The notes under the pieces are model-generated. The model was not told where the DNA came from. It worked only from the letters and a program-made list of their open reading frames with translations, and made no database searches. Positions 50,520 to 59,987 of a stretch of 64,000 nt of DNA are shown in pieces; the first letter of the stretch is position 1; each line of letters begins with the position of its first letter. Source of the DNA: Ardenticatenales bacterium. Lineage in GTDB: Bacteria; Chloroflexota; Anaerolineae; Epilineales; Epilineaceae. The stretch is from assembly GCA_020853525.1 (NCBI GenBank), contig JADYYS010000059.1, positions 55,960 to 119,959 on the forward strand. The letters are read 5' to 3'. The position numbers were made by a program, and so were the translations under genes.

Positions 50520-53500
50520 ATGCCGTCCCCGTTACGTGCCCGCCGCCTTGTGCTCGTCGTATTGGCCGTCGTCACCGCAAGCGCCGCCCCGCAAGGTGCC
50601 TTGCGCGCTCGCGCCCAGGGCCTGACGCCCTACGTCCTCGTCGACCAGTGGCCGCGCGATGTGGGCGCGCCTACGCCCCTCATCGGCGATCCCCAGGGCC
50701 TCGACGTCGACGCCGACGACCGCGTCTTCGTCAGCGACCGGACGGCCGGCGGCGTCGTCACGCTGCTGCCGAACGGCATCCTGCTGCCGCCCTTCGGGGC
50801 GACGGGCAGCGGCCCGGAGCGGCTGGCGTCACCGGGACGGCTGGCGATCGACCAGATGCGCGAGCGCCTGTACGTGCTCGACCGCGGGACGGACCGCGTC
50901 GTCGCGTTCGACCTCGAGGGCGTGTTCCAGACGGCGTGGTCCGCCGCCGCGGTGGCGATCGCCGTCGGGCCGGACGGCACGGTGTACGCTGCGGGCAGCG
51001 CCGCCGACGAGGTCACGGCCTTCGCGGCGGACGGCTCGCTGCGCTGGCGGTTCGGTTCGACCGGCACCGAAAACGGCCGGTTCGTGCACCCGGTGGATGT
51101 CGGCGTGGACGCCGCCGGCAAGGTCGTCGCCGTGAGCGACCTCGACGGCTACCGGGTGCAGCTCTTCGATCTCGAGGCCGGTGGCCTGAAGTTCCGCCGG
51201 TCGATCGACCTCGACCTACAGCGATACAACGAGTATCGGGTACGGACGGCGATGCCGATCTACATGCGCTGCCACGCCGGCGTCGTCCAGCCGCTCGGCG
51301 AGGACGCGGTCTGGGTCGGCGACGGCACCGGCGCGTGCATCATCGAGGCCGACGGCTGGCACTACACGATCGCCGCGATCGCCGCCGCGACGAGCATCTG
51401 CAAGTACTTCGTGCGGCTGCCACGCCTGCGGCCGGCGACGGGCCAGTACGCGGCGCTGGCGACGTACAACCCCAACGTCGGGCCGTGCCGGAAGGGTGGC
51501 AACGTCACGTACACCAAGGATACGCGGCTCGAAGCCTCGCCGGCGGTTGTGTGGTATCGCGATGCCGATCTTCGACAGTTCGAGTCGTACACGCTGGTGA
51601 CCAATGACCTGCCGCCGGACCGCCTCCTCGGGCCGCAGCGCATCGACATTCCGGTGCCGGGCGTGGTGTTCGTGCAGGACGACAGCGCGTACTCGCACGC
51701 GTTCGGCCTGGACGGCTCGTTCAAGGCGGCGACGCCGAAGCGCGACATCTGGCAGAACGGCCGGCCGGCGCGCACCTGGATCGACCTCGCGGCCGGCAGC
51801 CCGGTCGACGGCGAGGCGTTCGGCTACTACCGGCGGGAGATCCGAACCTCATTCGGAGCCGGCCAGCCCTGGTTCTACTCCGAACGCGAGCACGGCATCG
51901 ATCGCTATCGCGGCACGCCGCAGCGAATCCACGAGCGCTCCGTCGACGTGATCGAATCCGTGTGGCCGGACCCCCGGCCGTGGTCGCTGGACTCGCCGGA
52001 GTCCGTCGAGCAGAACAATCCGCAGGGCAACAAGGGGTACCTCACCACGGTGGATCTGGCCTACAACCGGACGATCGACGAGCTCGACATCCTCGTGAGC
52101 GAACAGGCAACCTCCGGCGTCGACGAGGAGCCGCGGATCGCCGCGATGCGCAGCGACGGCACGGGACGGCTGCGCAACTGGACGCTTGCCGGCTTCGCGA
52201 TCGGCTCGGCGCAGATCAACCCGTACGTCGACCTCGACGTCGGCCCGGACGGACGGATCTATGCGCTCGACGATCTGAGCGATCTCGTCGTGACGCTCGA
52301 CCACGACGGCGCGCCGGGCGCGGTCGTGGCCGTGTCGGCCGACGCGAAGGCGGTGGCCGGCGGTCCGGACGGCACCCTTTTCACCCTCGGTGACAGCGGC
52401 TACGTGGAGCGGCGCAACCTGACGGACAGCATGCTGACCGCTCGGTTCGACGGGCGCCCCCTGCCCGGCGCCGATCCGATCACGCTGACCAGCCTGGAGG
52501 TCGATGACGCCGGCCAGGTCTACGTGGCCGATCGCCTGTCGAGCATCGTCTCGGTGTTCGCGCCCGGCGACGCAAGCGATGCCGTGCCGAGCGATGCCTC
52601 GTGCAAGGTGCACGCTGCCAAGACGGCCGCACCGTCACGCATCGTCCTCGGCGGATCCGCCGACGTCGTGTTTACCCTCGGCGGAACGTGCGGCACCGGC
52701 GAGCCGCCGACCGATGTCGTGCTCGTCGTGGCGGGGCTCGGACGCGACATGTCTGAGTCGCGAGAGGCGATCAGGGCGGCTCGCGTCGGGACGATGAAGT
52801 ACCTCCATCACGTGCTCGACCAAGTGGCACGGCTGGATCTCGGCCGGCATCGCGTCGGTCTCGTGAAGATCCTGCCGATTGCCGCGCCAAAGTTGCCGTT
52901 GACCCACGACCGCGACGATCTGATGTCCGCCATCCGGCGACTCGACAGCGACCGTCACGCCGGCTACCCACGCAGCGACATGTTCGCGGCCCTCAAACAG
53001 GCCGGGAAGTTGTTCGACCACGCGGACGGGCGCCGCCACGTGATCCTGTTCGTCGACGGCGGCGGCTGTTACGAAGAGGACGCGGCGAAGTGCGAGGAGG
53101 CCGCCGCCGAGCTGGACGCCGCCGGGGTTCGGCTGGTCATCGCTCCGCCGAGCCGTCGTCCCGACACCTGGGTGGGGGGCTCGTCCAGCGGCTACATGCT
53201 GGCCTCCAGTTCGGACGACATCATCCCGTACGGCCAGAGCGCCTACTCGCGCCTCGTCCAGACGATCATCCCCGCGGCGCTAGGCACAAACCTCGTCCTG
53301 ACCGACACGCTCCCGTCCAACATGGTCCTCGTCCCCGGCAGTCCGCAGCCCGCCGGCGCCGCCGTCGCCGGAGACGACATCGCGTGGTCGCAGCCCGAGC
53401 TGCCCTTCGGCCCGACCGTGTTCCGCCTGCAGGTTCGGCCCCAGCAAGTCGGCCACTGGCCCACAAACGCACGCGCCGTGGCCCGGTTCACGGACGCCTG

Positions 53501-53702
53501 GGGCAAGCCGCAGGAGGTTGTCTTCCCGATCCCCGAAATCGACGTCATCGCCGGCCCGTCGCCGACGCCGCAGCCGACGGCCACAGCGCGCGCGACGGAC
53601 GAGCCGACGCCGGTGGCGCCAACGACCCCGGCGAGCGATGGGACGCCGGGCGGAGTGACGGTGGGGCGCGTCTACCTGCCGATCGCGCGGTGCGAACGGT
53701 GA
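50520..53702 (+). CDS. Large secreted protein with NHL-like propeller and VWA-like domain
   Basis: ATG 50520 begins a signal peptide (MPSPLRARRLVLVVLAVVTASAAPQGALRARA). Residues about 40-260 look like an NHL/SMP-30 propeller (DPQGLDVDADDRVFVSDR, GPERLASPGRLAIDQMRERLYVLDRG), with further strands around residue 570. Residues about 730-880 resemble a von Willebrand A domain (DVVLVVAGLGRDMSES, HVILFVDGGGCYEEDAAKCEEAAAELDAAGVRLVI), but the metal-site DxSxS is altered to AGLGRDMS. A DUF11-like beta domain and a Thr/Pro linker (PTPQPTATARATDEPTPV) precede the end VYLPIARCER. It has 1060 residues. It is probably extracellular; its role is unknown. Confidence 0.75.
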   Translation: MPSPLRARRLVLVVLAVVTASAAPQGALRARAQGLTPYVLVDQWPRDVGAPTPLIGDPQGLDVDADDRVFVSDRTAGGVVTLLPNGILLPPFGATGSGPERLASPGRLAIDQMRERLYVLDRGTDRVVAFDLEGVFQTAWSAAAVAIAVGPDGTVYAAGSAADEVTAFAADGSLRWRFGSTGTENGRFVHPVDVGVDAAGKVVAVSDLDGYRVQLFDLEAGGLKFRRSIDLDLQRYNEYRVRTAMPIYMRCHAGVVQPLGEDAVWVGDGTGACIIEADGWHYTIAAIAAATSICKYFVRLPRLRPATGQYAALATYNPNVGPCRKGGNVTYTKDTRLEASPAVVWYRDADLRQFESYTLVTNDLPPDRLLGPQRIDIPVPGVVFVQDDSAYSHAFGLDGSFKAATPKRDIWQNGRPARTWIDLAAGSPVDGEAFGYYRREIRTSFGAGQPWFYSEREHGIDRYRGTPQRIHERSVDVIESVWPDPRPWSLDSPESVEQNNPQGNKGYLTTVDLAYNRTIDELDILVSEQATSGVDEEPRIAAMRSDGTGRLRNWTLAGFAIGSAQINPYVDLDVGPDGRIYALDDLSDLVVTLDHDGAPGAVVAVSADAKAVAGGPDGTLFTLGDSGYVERRNLTDSMLTARFDGRPLPGADPITLTSLEVDDAGQVYVADRLSSIVSVFAPGDASDAVPSDASCKVHAAKTAAPSRIVLGGSADVVFTLGGTCGTGEPPTDVVLVVAGLGRDMSESREAIRAARVGTMKYLHHVLDQVARLDLGRHRVGLVKILPIAAPKLPLTHDRDDLMSAIRRLDSDRHAGYPRSDMFAALKQAGKLFDHADGRRHVILFVDGGGCYEEDAAKCEEAAAELDAAGVRLVIAPPSRRPDTWVGGSSSGYMLASSSDDIIPYGQSAYSRLVQTIIPAALGTNLVLTDTLPSNMVLVPGSPQPAGAAVAGDDIAWSQPELPFGPTVFRLQVRPQQVGHWPTNARAVARFTDAWGKPQEVVFPIPEIDVIAGPSPTPQPTATARATDEPTPVAPTTPASDGTPGGVTVGRVYLPIARCER

Positions 53703-53728
53703 CCCTGACGCAGGGCAATCCCGTCCTC

Positions 53729-53794
53729 CAACCCGTGATTCTCCCCCTCCCCCAAATTTGGGGGAGGGGGTCGGGAGGTGAGGGCCGCAGGCCG
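53729..53794. repeat. Intergenic palindromic repeat, copy A
   Basis: A perfect 28-bp palindrome of two C5 blocks, AAATTT and two G5 blocks (53743-53770) sits between convergent genes. Its flanks (CAACCCGTGATT on the left, TCGGGAGGTGAGGGCC on the right) recur in inverse orientation at 59844-59949. It may serve as a bidirectional terminator. Confidence 0.85.
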
Positions 53795-53823
53795 TTCGTC
53801 CCCGCAACGGCCGACCGCCCCAT

Positions 53824-54819
53824 CTAGCGCCGCAGCGCCCCCAGCGACGACCCTGCCCGCATCACCTGCCCCGGCAAGTGCACCCCGATCCGCGGCTCGA
53901 ACGCGCGCGCCGCCACGATCAGCCCTTCCAGGTCGATCCCGGTCGAGATCCCAACGCCGCTGAGCATGTGGACGGTGTCCTCGCTGCAGATGTTGCCCGT
54001 GGCCCCCGGCGCGAAGGGACAGCCGCCGAGGCCGCCGATCGACGCGTCGGCGATCGCCACGCCGGCGTGCAGCGCGGCCATCAGGTTGGCGGCGCCGGAG
54101 CCGCGCGTGTTGTGCAGGTGGACGGCCAGCGGCAGCGCGGGCACGCGCAGGGCGAGCGCGCGGAACAGGCGATAGACCTGCGTCGGCACGGCCATCCCCG
54201 TGGTGTCGCCCAGGCAGATCTCGCCCGCGCCCAGCGCCGCGCAGCGTTCGGCGATGTCCAAAACGCGCTCCGGCGGGACGTAGCCCTCGAACGGGCAGCC
54301 GAAGGCCGTCGAGATCGTCGCCCGCAGCGGCAGGCCCGCGGATCGCGCCAGCGCGGCGGATTCGCCGAGGGCGTCGAGCGACTCGGCGATCGACTGGCGC
54401 AGGTTGCGCTGGTTCTGCGACTCGGTGGCCGACAGGACGAAGTTGAGCGCGTCGATGCCGCCGCACGCGAGCGCGCGCTCGACGCCGCGCACGTTCGGCA
54501 CGAGGCCGACGATCTGCGCCGTGCCCTTGTCGATGCCCGCCATCACGGCTTCCGCATCGGCCATCTGCGGCACGGCGTGCGGGTGGACGAAGCTGACGGC
54601 CTCGATCCGCCGGAAGCCGAGCGTGCACAGCCGGTTGATGAGGTCGATCTTCACCGCCGCCGGCACGACGCTCGCGATGTTCTGCAGCCCGTCCCGCGGG
54701 CCGACCTCGAAGACCTCGACGTGCGTTGGAAGGTCGCAGGGTGCCGGGACGGCCGACAGCGCTGCGCGCTCCGCGGGCGACAGCTGCGCGACCGGTTCGA
54801 TGCTAGACGGCGGCATCAT
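53824..54819 (-). CDS. mvaB: Hydroxymethylglutaryl-CoA lyase
   Basis: This last gene of the minus-strand leucine operon encodes the enzyme that splits HMG-CoA into acetoacetate and acetyl-CoA. It starts MMPPSSIEPVAQ at 54819, overlapping the biotin-carrier stop. Motifs are VFEVGPRDGLQN (catalytic Arg/Asp), AVSFVHPHAVPQMADAEAV, LGDTTGMAVPTQV, HLHNTRGSGAANLMAAL (metal His pair) and the HMG-CoA lyase signature GGLGGCPFAPGATGN with its catalytic Cys. It has 331 residues. The neighbouring carboxylase and hydratase confirm this role rather than a plain DRE-TIM aldolase. Confidence 0.93.
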   Translation of the reverse strand: MMPPSSIEPVAQLSPAERAALSAVPAPCDLPTHVEVFEVGPRDGLQNIASVVPAAVKIDLINRLCTLGFRRIEAVSFVHPHAVPQMADAEAVMAGIDKGTAQIVGLVPNVRGVERALACGGIDALNFVLSATESQNQRNLRQSIAESLDALGESAALARSAGLPLRATISTAFGCPFEGYVPPERVLDIAERCAALGAGEICLGDTTGMAVPTQVYRLFRALALRVPALPLAVHLHNTRGSGAANLMAALHAGVAIADASIGGLGGCPFAPGATGNICSEDTVHMLSGVGISTGIDLEGLIVAARAFEPRIGVHLPGQVMRAGSSLGALRR

Positions 54820-55400
54820 ATCGTCGCCGTCGCCGTCGCCGTCGCCGCGGCGATAGGCTCCATCGCGAGCAGCGCCGTGCCCGGCTGCACCGCATCGCCC
54901 TTGTTGCAGTGCACGGCCGTCACGACGCCGGCGAACGGCGCCTGGATGGCCACGACCATCTTCATCGACTCGAGCAGGATCAGCTTCTGCCCGTCGGCCA
55001 CGGTGTCGCCCGGCGCCACGAGGACGTCGAGGACCACCGACGGGATCACCGCCGCAAGCCCCGCCGCGTCCGCCACATGGCGCGCGGCGCCGCCGGCGAC
55101 GACGCGGCGGTAGCGCACCGTCCGTCCGGCCGTCCAGACCTGTCGATCCGTGCCATGCGCCGTCCCGGCCAGCGGGATCCGGCGCGCCTCGTCGGCCGCG
55201 TCGACGAGCGTCCAGGTGCCGTCGCGCTCCGGGCGGACGATGTAGGCGGTGGACGGCGCGTCGTCCGGCACGGCGGGCGGCGCCGTGGTCGTTGCGCCGT
55301 CGCTGGCAATGATCGGCCCGAGCCGGACGACGATCCGCCCGTCGCGGCGCGTGACCTCGGCCGCGCGCTCGGCGCCGCCGATCCGGAGCGTCACCTTCAT
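54816..55400 (-). CDS. Biotin carboxyl carrier protein of acyl-CoA carboxylase
   Basis: The start MKVTLRIGGAERAAEV at 55400 overlaps the biotin carboxylase stop by 4 bp. Residues about 115-183 form a biotinyl domain with LILLESMKMVVAIQAPFAG; Lys147 is the biotin site. The first 110 residues resemble the BT-type linker domain found in methylcrotonyl- or propionyl-CoA carboxylase alpha chains. In many bacteria this part is fused to the biotin carboxylase as one roughly 660-residue alpha subunit; here it is a separate 194-residue protein. The final TATATATI tail is low complexity. Confidence 0.88.
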   Translation of the reverse strand: MKVTLRIGGAERAAEVTRRDGRIVVRLGPIIASDGATTTAPPAVPDDAPSTAYIVRPERDGTWTLVDAADEARRIPLAGTAHGTDRQVWTAGRTVRYRRVVAGGAARHVADAAGLAAVIPSVVLDVLVAPGDTVADGQKLILLESMKMVVAIQAPFAGVVTAVHCNKGDAVQPGTALLAMEPIAAATATATATI

Positions 55401-56965
55401 CGGCCCGCCTCCCGGACGTTGCGCCAGCCGCCGAGGCGGGTCCACGGATCGTTCGCTGCGGTCGCGATGCCGTCGCCGGTCGCCGCACCACCGGTCGTTC
55501 CGACGCCGTCCGAGCCCGCGGCTCCGGCCGCGCCGAGCAGCTCGAACGCCGCCGCCGCCAGCCAGGCGTTGTCGTCGTTGGCGATGAGCGCGCCGGGCCA
55601 CGCGGGCAGGTGCTCGTCGAGGAACCGCGTGTGGACGTCGCCCGCGCGGAACGCGGTGTGGCCGACGATCGCCTGCAGATAGTCGATGTTCGTCGCCACG
55701 CCGAGAACGACGGTGTCGCGGAGCGCGCGCTGCAGCCGCGCCAGCGCCTCGGACCGGTCGGCGCCGGACGCGATGACCTTGGCGATCATCGCATCGTAGT
55801 GCGGCGTGATCTCGCTGCCCGCGGCCACGCCGTCGTCAACGCGGATGCCGGGGCCGGATGGAGGTCGGTAGGCCGCCAGGCGGCCGATGGACGGCAGGAA
55901 GCCGGCCGCCGGGTCCTCGGCGTACAGCCGCGCCTCGAACGCATGCCCGCGCAGCGTCACGTCGGCTTGGTCGATGGACAGCGGCTCGCCGCCGGCCAGC
56001 CGGAGCTGCCAGGCCGCCAGGTCGAGGCCGGTCACGAGCTCGCTCACCGGGTGCTCGACCTGGAGGCGGGTGTTCATCTCCAGGAAGTAGAAGCCGCCCG
56101 GCGGCTCGGCCGTCGGGTCGACGAGGAACTCGACCGTGCCGGCGGAGCGGTAGTCGACGGCCATCGCGAGCTTGGCGGCCGCGGCCGTGATCGCCGCGCG
56201 CTGGGCCGGGTCAAGACCAGGGGCCGGCGCTTCCTCGATGATCTTCTGGTAGCGGCGTTGGATCGAGCAGTCGCGCTCGAAGAGGTGGATCACCTTGCCG
56301 CGGCCGTCGCCGAGGACCTGGACCTCGACGTGCCGGGCGAGCGGGAAGTAGCGCTCGAGGAGCACGGTGTCGTCGCCGAACGCCGACAGCGCCTCCGCCT
56401 TGGCCGCGGCCAGCGCGTCGCCGAACGATGCGGCGTCGTCGACGCGCCGCATCCCCCGGCCGCCGCCGCCGGCCGAGGCCTTGATGAGGACCGGGAAGCC
56501 GATCCCGGCGGCCGCCGCGGCGAGGTCGTCGTCGCCGAGCCCGACGCCGCTCACGCCCGGCACCGTCGGCACGCCCACCGACCGCGCCAGCTCGACCGCC
56601 GGCACCTTGCCGCCCATGCGGCGCATCGCATCGGCGGTCGGGCCCACGAAGGCGATCCCGGCGGCCTCGCACGCTTCGGCGAACGACGGCCGCTCGGACA
56701 GAAACCCGTAGCCCGGGTGGATCGCGTCCGCGCCGACACGCCGCGCGGCGTCCAGGATGAGGTCGGCGCGCAGGTACGTCTCGGTGGCGGTCGAACCGGC
56801 GAGCGGCACGACGACGTCGGCAGCCTGGTGCCAGACCGCGTCCCGGTCCGCGTCGGACGCGACGCACGCCGCGCGCAAGCCGAGCTGGTGCGCGGCGTGG
56901 ACGATCCGCCGGGCGATCTCGCCGCGGTTCGCGATCAGGACGGTGCGGAGCGGGCGGTCAGGCAT
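55397..56965 (-). CDS. Biotin carboxylase subunit of methylcrotonyl-CoA carboxylase
   Basis: This ATP-grasp enzyme carboxylates biotin. It has RTVLIANRGEIARRIVHAA, DAIHPGYGFLSERPSFAEAC, the Gly-rich ATP loop KASAGGGGRGMRRV, ERDCSIQRRYQKIIEEAPAP, FYFLEMNTRLQVEHPVSELVTGLDL and HAFEARLYAEDP. It has 522 residues, longer than AccC (about 450), with a tail of about 70 residues equal to the start of the BT region, so the usual alpha subunit is split just here. The operon context (MCC beta, methylglutaconyl-CoA hydratase, HMG-CoA lyase) assigns it to leucine breakdown. Confidence 0.9.
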   Translation of the reverse strand: MPDRPLRTVLIANRGEIARRIVHAAHQLGLRAACVASDADRDAVWHQAADVVVPLAGSTATETYLRADLILDAARRVGADAIHPGYGFLSERPSFAEACEAAGIAFVGPTADAMRRMGGKVPAVELARSVGVPTVPGVSGVGLGDDDLAAAAAGIGFPVLIKASAGGGGRGMRRVDDAASFGDALAAAKAEALSAFGDDTVLLERYFPLARHVEVQVLGDGRGKVIHLFERDCSIQRRYQKIIEEAPAPGLDPAQRAAITAAAAKLAMAVDYRSAGTVEFLVDPTAEPPGGFYFLEMNTRLQVEHPVSELVTGLDLAAWQLRLAGGEPLSIDQADVTLRGHAFEARLYAEDPAAGFLPSIGRLAAYRPPSGPGIRVDDGVAAGSEITPHYDAMIAKVIASGADRSEALARLQRALRDTVVLGVATNIDYLQAIVGHTAFRAGDVHTRFLDEHLPAWPGALIANDDNAWLAAAAFELLGAAGAAGSDGVGTTGGAATGDGIATAANDPWTRLGGWRNVREAGR

Positions 56966-57758
56966 CGCCGTCCTCGACCCAGCGCGGCGGCCGGCGCTCG
57001 AGGAACGCCGCCATGCCCTCCTGTCCCTCGGCCGAGGCGCGGCGGTCGGCGATGATGTGCGCCGTGCGCTCGCGCGCGCCGGCCGGATCGTTCCAGACCG
57101 CCCAGATCAACCGCTTGACGGTCGCCTGCGCCTCGGGCCCGGCGACGCGCAGCGCGGCGATCCGCTCGGCGACCGCCGCGTCGAGGAGGGCGGCCGGGAC
57201 GACACGGCTGACGAGTCCGATCGCGCAAGCCCGCTCGGCATCGAACACCTCCGCGGTCAGGAACAGCTCGCGCGCCGCAGCCACGCCGATCCGCGGCAGG
57301 ACGAACGGCGAGATGACGGCCGGGACGATGCCGAGCTTGGCCTCGGACAGCGCGAACTTGGCGTCCTCGGCCGCCACCGCGATGTCGCACGCCGCCACGA
57401 GCCCGACGCCGCCGCCCATGCACGCCCCGTGGACGCGGGCGACGACGGGCTTCGGGCAGTCCCGGATGGCGGCCAGCATGTCGGCCAGCGCGTAGGCGCC
57501 GGCGACGTTCGCGTCGCGGCCCTGGTGCGCGATCGCGCGCATGTAGGTCAGGTCGGCGCCGGCTGAAAAGTGCTTGCCGGCACCGCGCAGGACGACGAAC
57601 CGCACCGCAGCATCGGACCCGAGGTGCACGAACGCATGCGTCAGCTCGAAGATCGTCTGGTCGGACAGCGCGTTGTGGACATCGGGGCGGTCGACGACGA
57701 CCGTCGCGACGTCGCCTTCGAGATCGACGCGGATGTGCTGAAAGGGCGCGTCGATCAT
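56958..57758 (-). CDS. Enoyl-CoA hydratase family, likely methylglutaconyl-CoA hydratase
   Basis: This 266-residue crotonase-fold enzyme has the oxyanion loops KHFSAGADLTYMR and HGACMGGGVGLVAACDIAVA, the catalytic Glu in FALSEAKLGIVPAVISPFVLPRIG, and a C-terminal trimerisation region. Between the MCC beta and biotin carboxylase genes, the expected step is hydration of 3-methylglutaconyl-CoA to HMG-CoA. The typical AMGGGLELAL variant is absent, and GGGVGLVAACD matches leucine-pathway hydratases. It overlaps the biotin carboxylase start by 8 bp. Confidence 0.88.
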   Translation of the reverse strand: MIDAPFQHIRVDLEGDVATVVVDRPDVHNALSDQTIFELTHAFVHLGSDAAVRFVVLRGAGKHFSAGADLTYMRAIAHQGRDANVAGAYALADMLAAIRDCPKPVVARVHGACMGGGVGLVAACDIAVAAEDAKFALSEAKLGIVPAVISPFVLPRIGVAAARELFLTAEVFDAERACAIGLVSRVVPAALLDAAVAERIAALRVAGPEAQATVKRLIWAVWNDPAGARERTAHIIADRRASAEGQEGMAAFLERRPPRWVEDGDA

Positions 57759-57831
57759 CGCGCCGCCCCGCGCGCATCGATCGTCCGCAGCGTCCGTGCC
57801 TTCGGGGCGGCCCCGCGCGGTCGCACGGCGA

Positions 57832-59430
57832 TCACATCCGGAAGACGCCGTAGCCGCCGTCCGGCCGCGGCGCGTTCAGCGTGGCGGACAGCGCCAGCCC
57901 GAGCACGGCGTGCGTGTCGACGGGGTCGATGATCCCGTCGTCCCAGAGCCGGGCGGTGGCGTAGTACGGACTGCCTTCGACGGCGTACTTGTCGAGGATC
58001 GGCTGCTTGAACGCGGCTTCCTGATCGGGCGGCAGCGGGTCGCGCCCGTCCTGGTTGACCGTCCAGAGCACGGTGGCGGCCTGCTCGCCGCCCATGACGC
58101 TGATCCGGCTGTTCGGCCACGTGAACAGGAAGCGCGGGTCGTAGCCGCGGCCGACCATGGCGTAATTTCCGGCGCCGTGCGAGACGCCGATGAAGACCGT
58201 CAGCCGCGGGACGGGCACGGTGCTGACGGCCGTGACCATCTTGGCGCCGTCCTTGGCGATACCGCCCGTCTCGTACGCCCGCCCGACCATGAAGCCGGCG
58301 ATGTTCTGCAGGAAGACGAGCGGCGTGCCGCGCTGCCCGCACAGTTGGACGAAGTGCGCCACCTTGGTGGCCGCCTCGCTGAACAGCAGCCCGTTGTTGG
58401 CGACGATCCCGACCGGCATCCCCCAGATGTGGGCGAAGCCGCACACGACCGTCGGGCCGTAGCGCGCCTTGAACTCGTCGAACCGCGAGCCGTCGACGAC
58501 GCGCGCGATCACCTCGCGGACGTCGTAGCTGACCCGAGCGTCGGAGGGGACGATGCCGTACAGCTCGGCCGGATCGTACAGCGGCGGCTCGGGCGATTGC
58601 CGCTCCACGGCGTACGGCGGCGGCCGGCGGTTCAGGTTGCCGACGACGCTGCGCACGAGCTCGAGCGCGTGCGGCTCGTCCTCGGCGAAGTGGTCCGCCA
58701 CACCCGACAGGCGCGTGTGGACGTCCGCGCCGCCCAGGTCCTCGGCGCTGACGACCTCGCCGGTGGCGGCCTTCACGAGCGGCGGGCCGCCGAGGAAGAT
58801 CGTGCCGTTGCCCTTGACGATGATCGCCTCGTCGCTCATCGCCGGCACGTAGGCGCCGCCGGCCGTGCAGCTGCCGAGGACGGCGGCGATCTGCGGAATG
58901 CCGAGGGCGCTCATCCGGGCTTGGTTGTAGAAGATCCGACCGAAGTGCTCGCGGTCCGGGAAGACCTCGTCCTGGCGCGGCAGGAACGCCCCGCCCGAGT
59001 CGACGAGATAGATGCACGGCAAATGGTTCTCGCGGGCCACATCCTGCGCCCGGACGTGCTTCTTCACGGTCAGCGGGTAGTACGTCCCCCCCTTGACCGT
59101 CGGGTCGTTGGCCACGATCAGGCACTCCCGCCCGTGCACCCGCCCGACGCCCGTGACGATGCCGGCGCCGGGCGACTCGTCGTCGTACACGCCCCACGCG
59201 GCCAGCGGCGAGAGCTCGAGGAACGGCGTGTCCGGATCGAGCACTGCCTCGATCCGTTCTCGGACGGGCAGCTTGCCGCGCTCGCGGCTGAGCGCCACGA
59301 CCCGCGGGTTGCGGTCCGCGGCGACGCGGGCCTGGCGCGCGTGCAGCTCGGCCGCGAGCGCGCGGTTGTGCGCGTCGTTGGCCTTGAACTCGGGCGACGA
59401 GGGCTGGGCGTGCGAGTGGAGGGCAGGCAT
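57832..59430 (-). CDS. Methylcrotonyl-CoA carboxylase beta (carboxyltransferase) subunit
   Basis: This is the first gene of the leucine operon. The start [19 protein letters not shown] at 59430 is chosen because the track ORF extends into non-coding DNA. Motifs include [119 protein letters not shown] and [14 protein letters not shown]. At 532 residues it is the normal length for MCC beta. The DSGGAFLP wording distinguishes it from propionyl-CoA carboxylase. It transfers CO2 from biotin to 3-methylcrotonyl-CoA. Confidence 0.93.
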   Translation of the reverse strand: MPALHSHAQPSSPEFKANDAHNRALAAELHARQARVAADRNPRVVALSRERGKLPVRERIEAVLDPDTPFLELSPLAAWGVYDDESPGAGIVTGVGRVHGRECLIVANDPTVKGGTYYPLTVKKHVRAQDVARENHLPCIYLVDSGGAFLPRQDEVFPDREHFGRIFYNQARMSALGIPQIAAVLGSCTAGGAYVPAMSDEAIIVKGNGTIFLGGPPLVKAATGEVVSAEDLGGADVHTRLSGVADHFAEDEPHALELVRSVVGNLNRRPPPYAVERQSPEPPLYDPAELYGIVPSDARVSYDVREVIARVVDGSRFDEFKARYGPTVVCGFAHIWGMPVGIVANNGLLFSEAATKVAHFVQLCGQRGTPLVFLQNIAGFMVGRAYETGGIAKDGAKMVTAVSTVPVPRLTVFIGVSHGAGNYAMVGRGYDPRFLFTWPNSRISVMGGEQAATVLWTVNQDGRDPLPPDQEAAFKQPILDKYAVEGSPYYATARLWDDGIIDPVDTHAVLGLALSATLNAPRPDGGYGVFRM

Positions 59431-59511
59431 GGGGCGGGATGATAAGGGCGGGGCGGGGGCGGGGCAAGGGAGTCGCGACCCTACCTTCGGTTGGCGCGGG
59501 CTTGCTCGCGG

Positions 59512-59571
59512 AAGATCACCGTGATTTGCGCGCGGATCCCCAGCCATCGGCGCGCGGATCACGGGGATCTT
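59512..59571. promoter_or_regulatory. Imperfect inverted repeat upstream of the leucine operon
   Basis: AAGATCACCGTGATTTGCGCGC (59512-59533) and GCGCGCGGATCACGGGGATCTT (59550-59571) are inverted with three mismatches over 22 bp and a 16-bp spacer. The site lies about 80 bp before the carboxylase beta start and just after the Arc-type repressor gene, so it could be an operator or a terminator of the repressor transcript. Confidence 0.5.
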
Positions 59572-59593
59572 GCCGACGTCTCGCCCATCGACC

Positions 59594-59788
59594 TCACGGG
59601 GTGTTCGCCGGCCGCTCACCATCCGGCGGCAGGTCGCGCGGCGCAAGCCGGCCGGCCCGCCGCAGCGCATCCCGCAGCACATACTCGATCTGCCCGTTCA
59701 GGCTGCGCAGCTCGTCGTCCGCCCAGCGCTGGAGCGCGGCGAACAGCGCCGGGTCCATGCGCAGCGGGAAGGTCTTTCGTTCAGCCAT
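59594..59788 (-). CDS. Arc-type ribbon-helix-helix DNA-binding protein
   Basis: ATG 59788 is preceded by AGGAGG at 8 nt; the 88-aa track ORF starts too early. The 64-residue protein reads [45 protein letters not shown], a textbook Arc/MetJ-like fold: a short beta strand (KTFPLRM) then two helices. Such proteins dimerise and insert the strand into the DNA major groove. No toxin gene is adjacent. It is upstream of, and co-oriented with, the leucine operon, so autoregulation or control of that operon is possible. Confidence 0.85.
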   Translation of the reverse strand: MAERKTFPLRMDPALFAALQRWADDELRSLNGQIEYVLRDALRRAGRLAPRDLPPDGERPANTP

Positions 59789-59843
59789 CGTCAGCGCCTC
59801 CTGGAGTGTCGGCGTCGCGGGCGACGAGCATCGCACGGTCGTT

Positions 59844-59949
59844 CGGCCTACGGCCCTCACCCCCCGGCCCCCTCCCGAACCCCACCGCGCTTTCGGCGCG
59901 GCGGGGACCCCATCGAACAGTCTGGGGGAGGGGGAGGATCACGGGTTGA
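59844..59949. repeat. Intergenic palindromic repeat, copy B, with internal insert
   Basis: This is the inverse-orientation relative of the repeat at 53729. It keeps both outer flanks (CGGCCCTCACC... and ...ATCACGGGTTGA) and the C/G blocks, but the central AAATTT is replaced by about 45 bp including a hairpin CCGCGCTTTCGGCGCGG. It lies between the Arc-type gene and the SPFH gene. Confidence 0.75.
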
Positions 59950-59987
59950 AGGGAGGGACGATGCGGCGCATCGTTCAGCCCACCCTT

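Noticed and set aside
59594-59788. Toxin-antitoxin pair
   Set aside because: The Arc-type protein has no adjacent small toxin ORF on either side.
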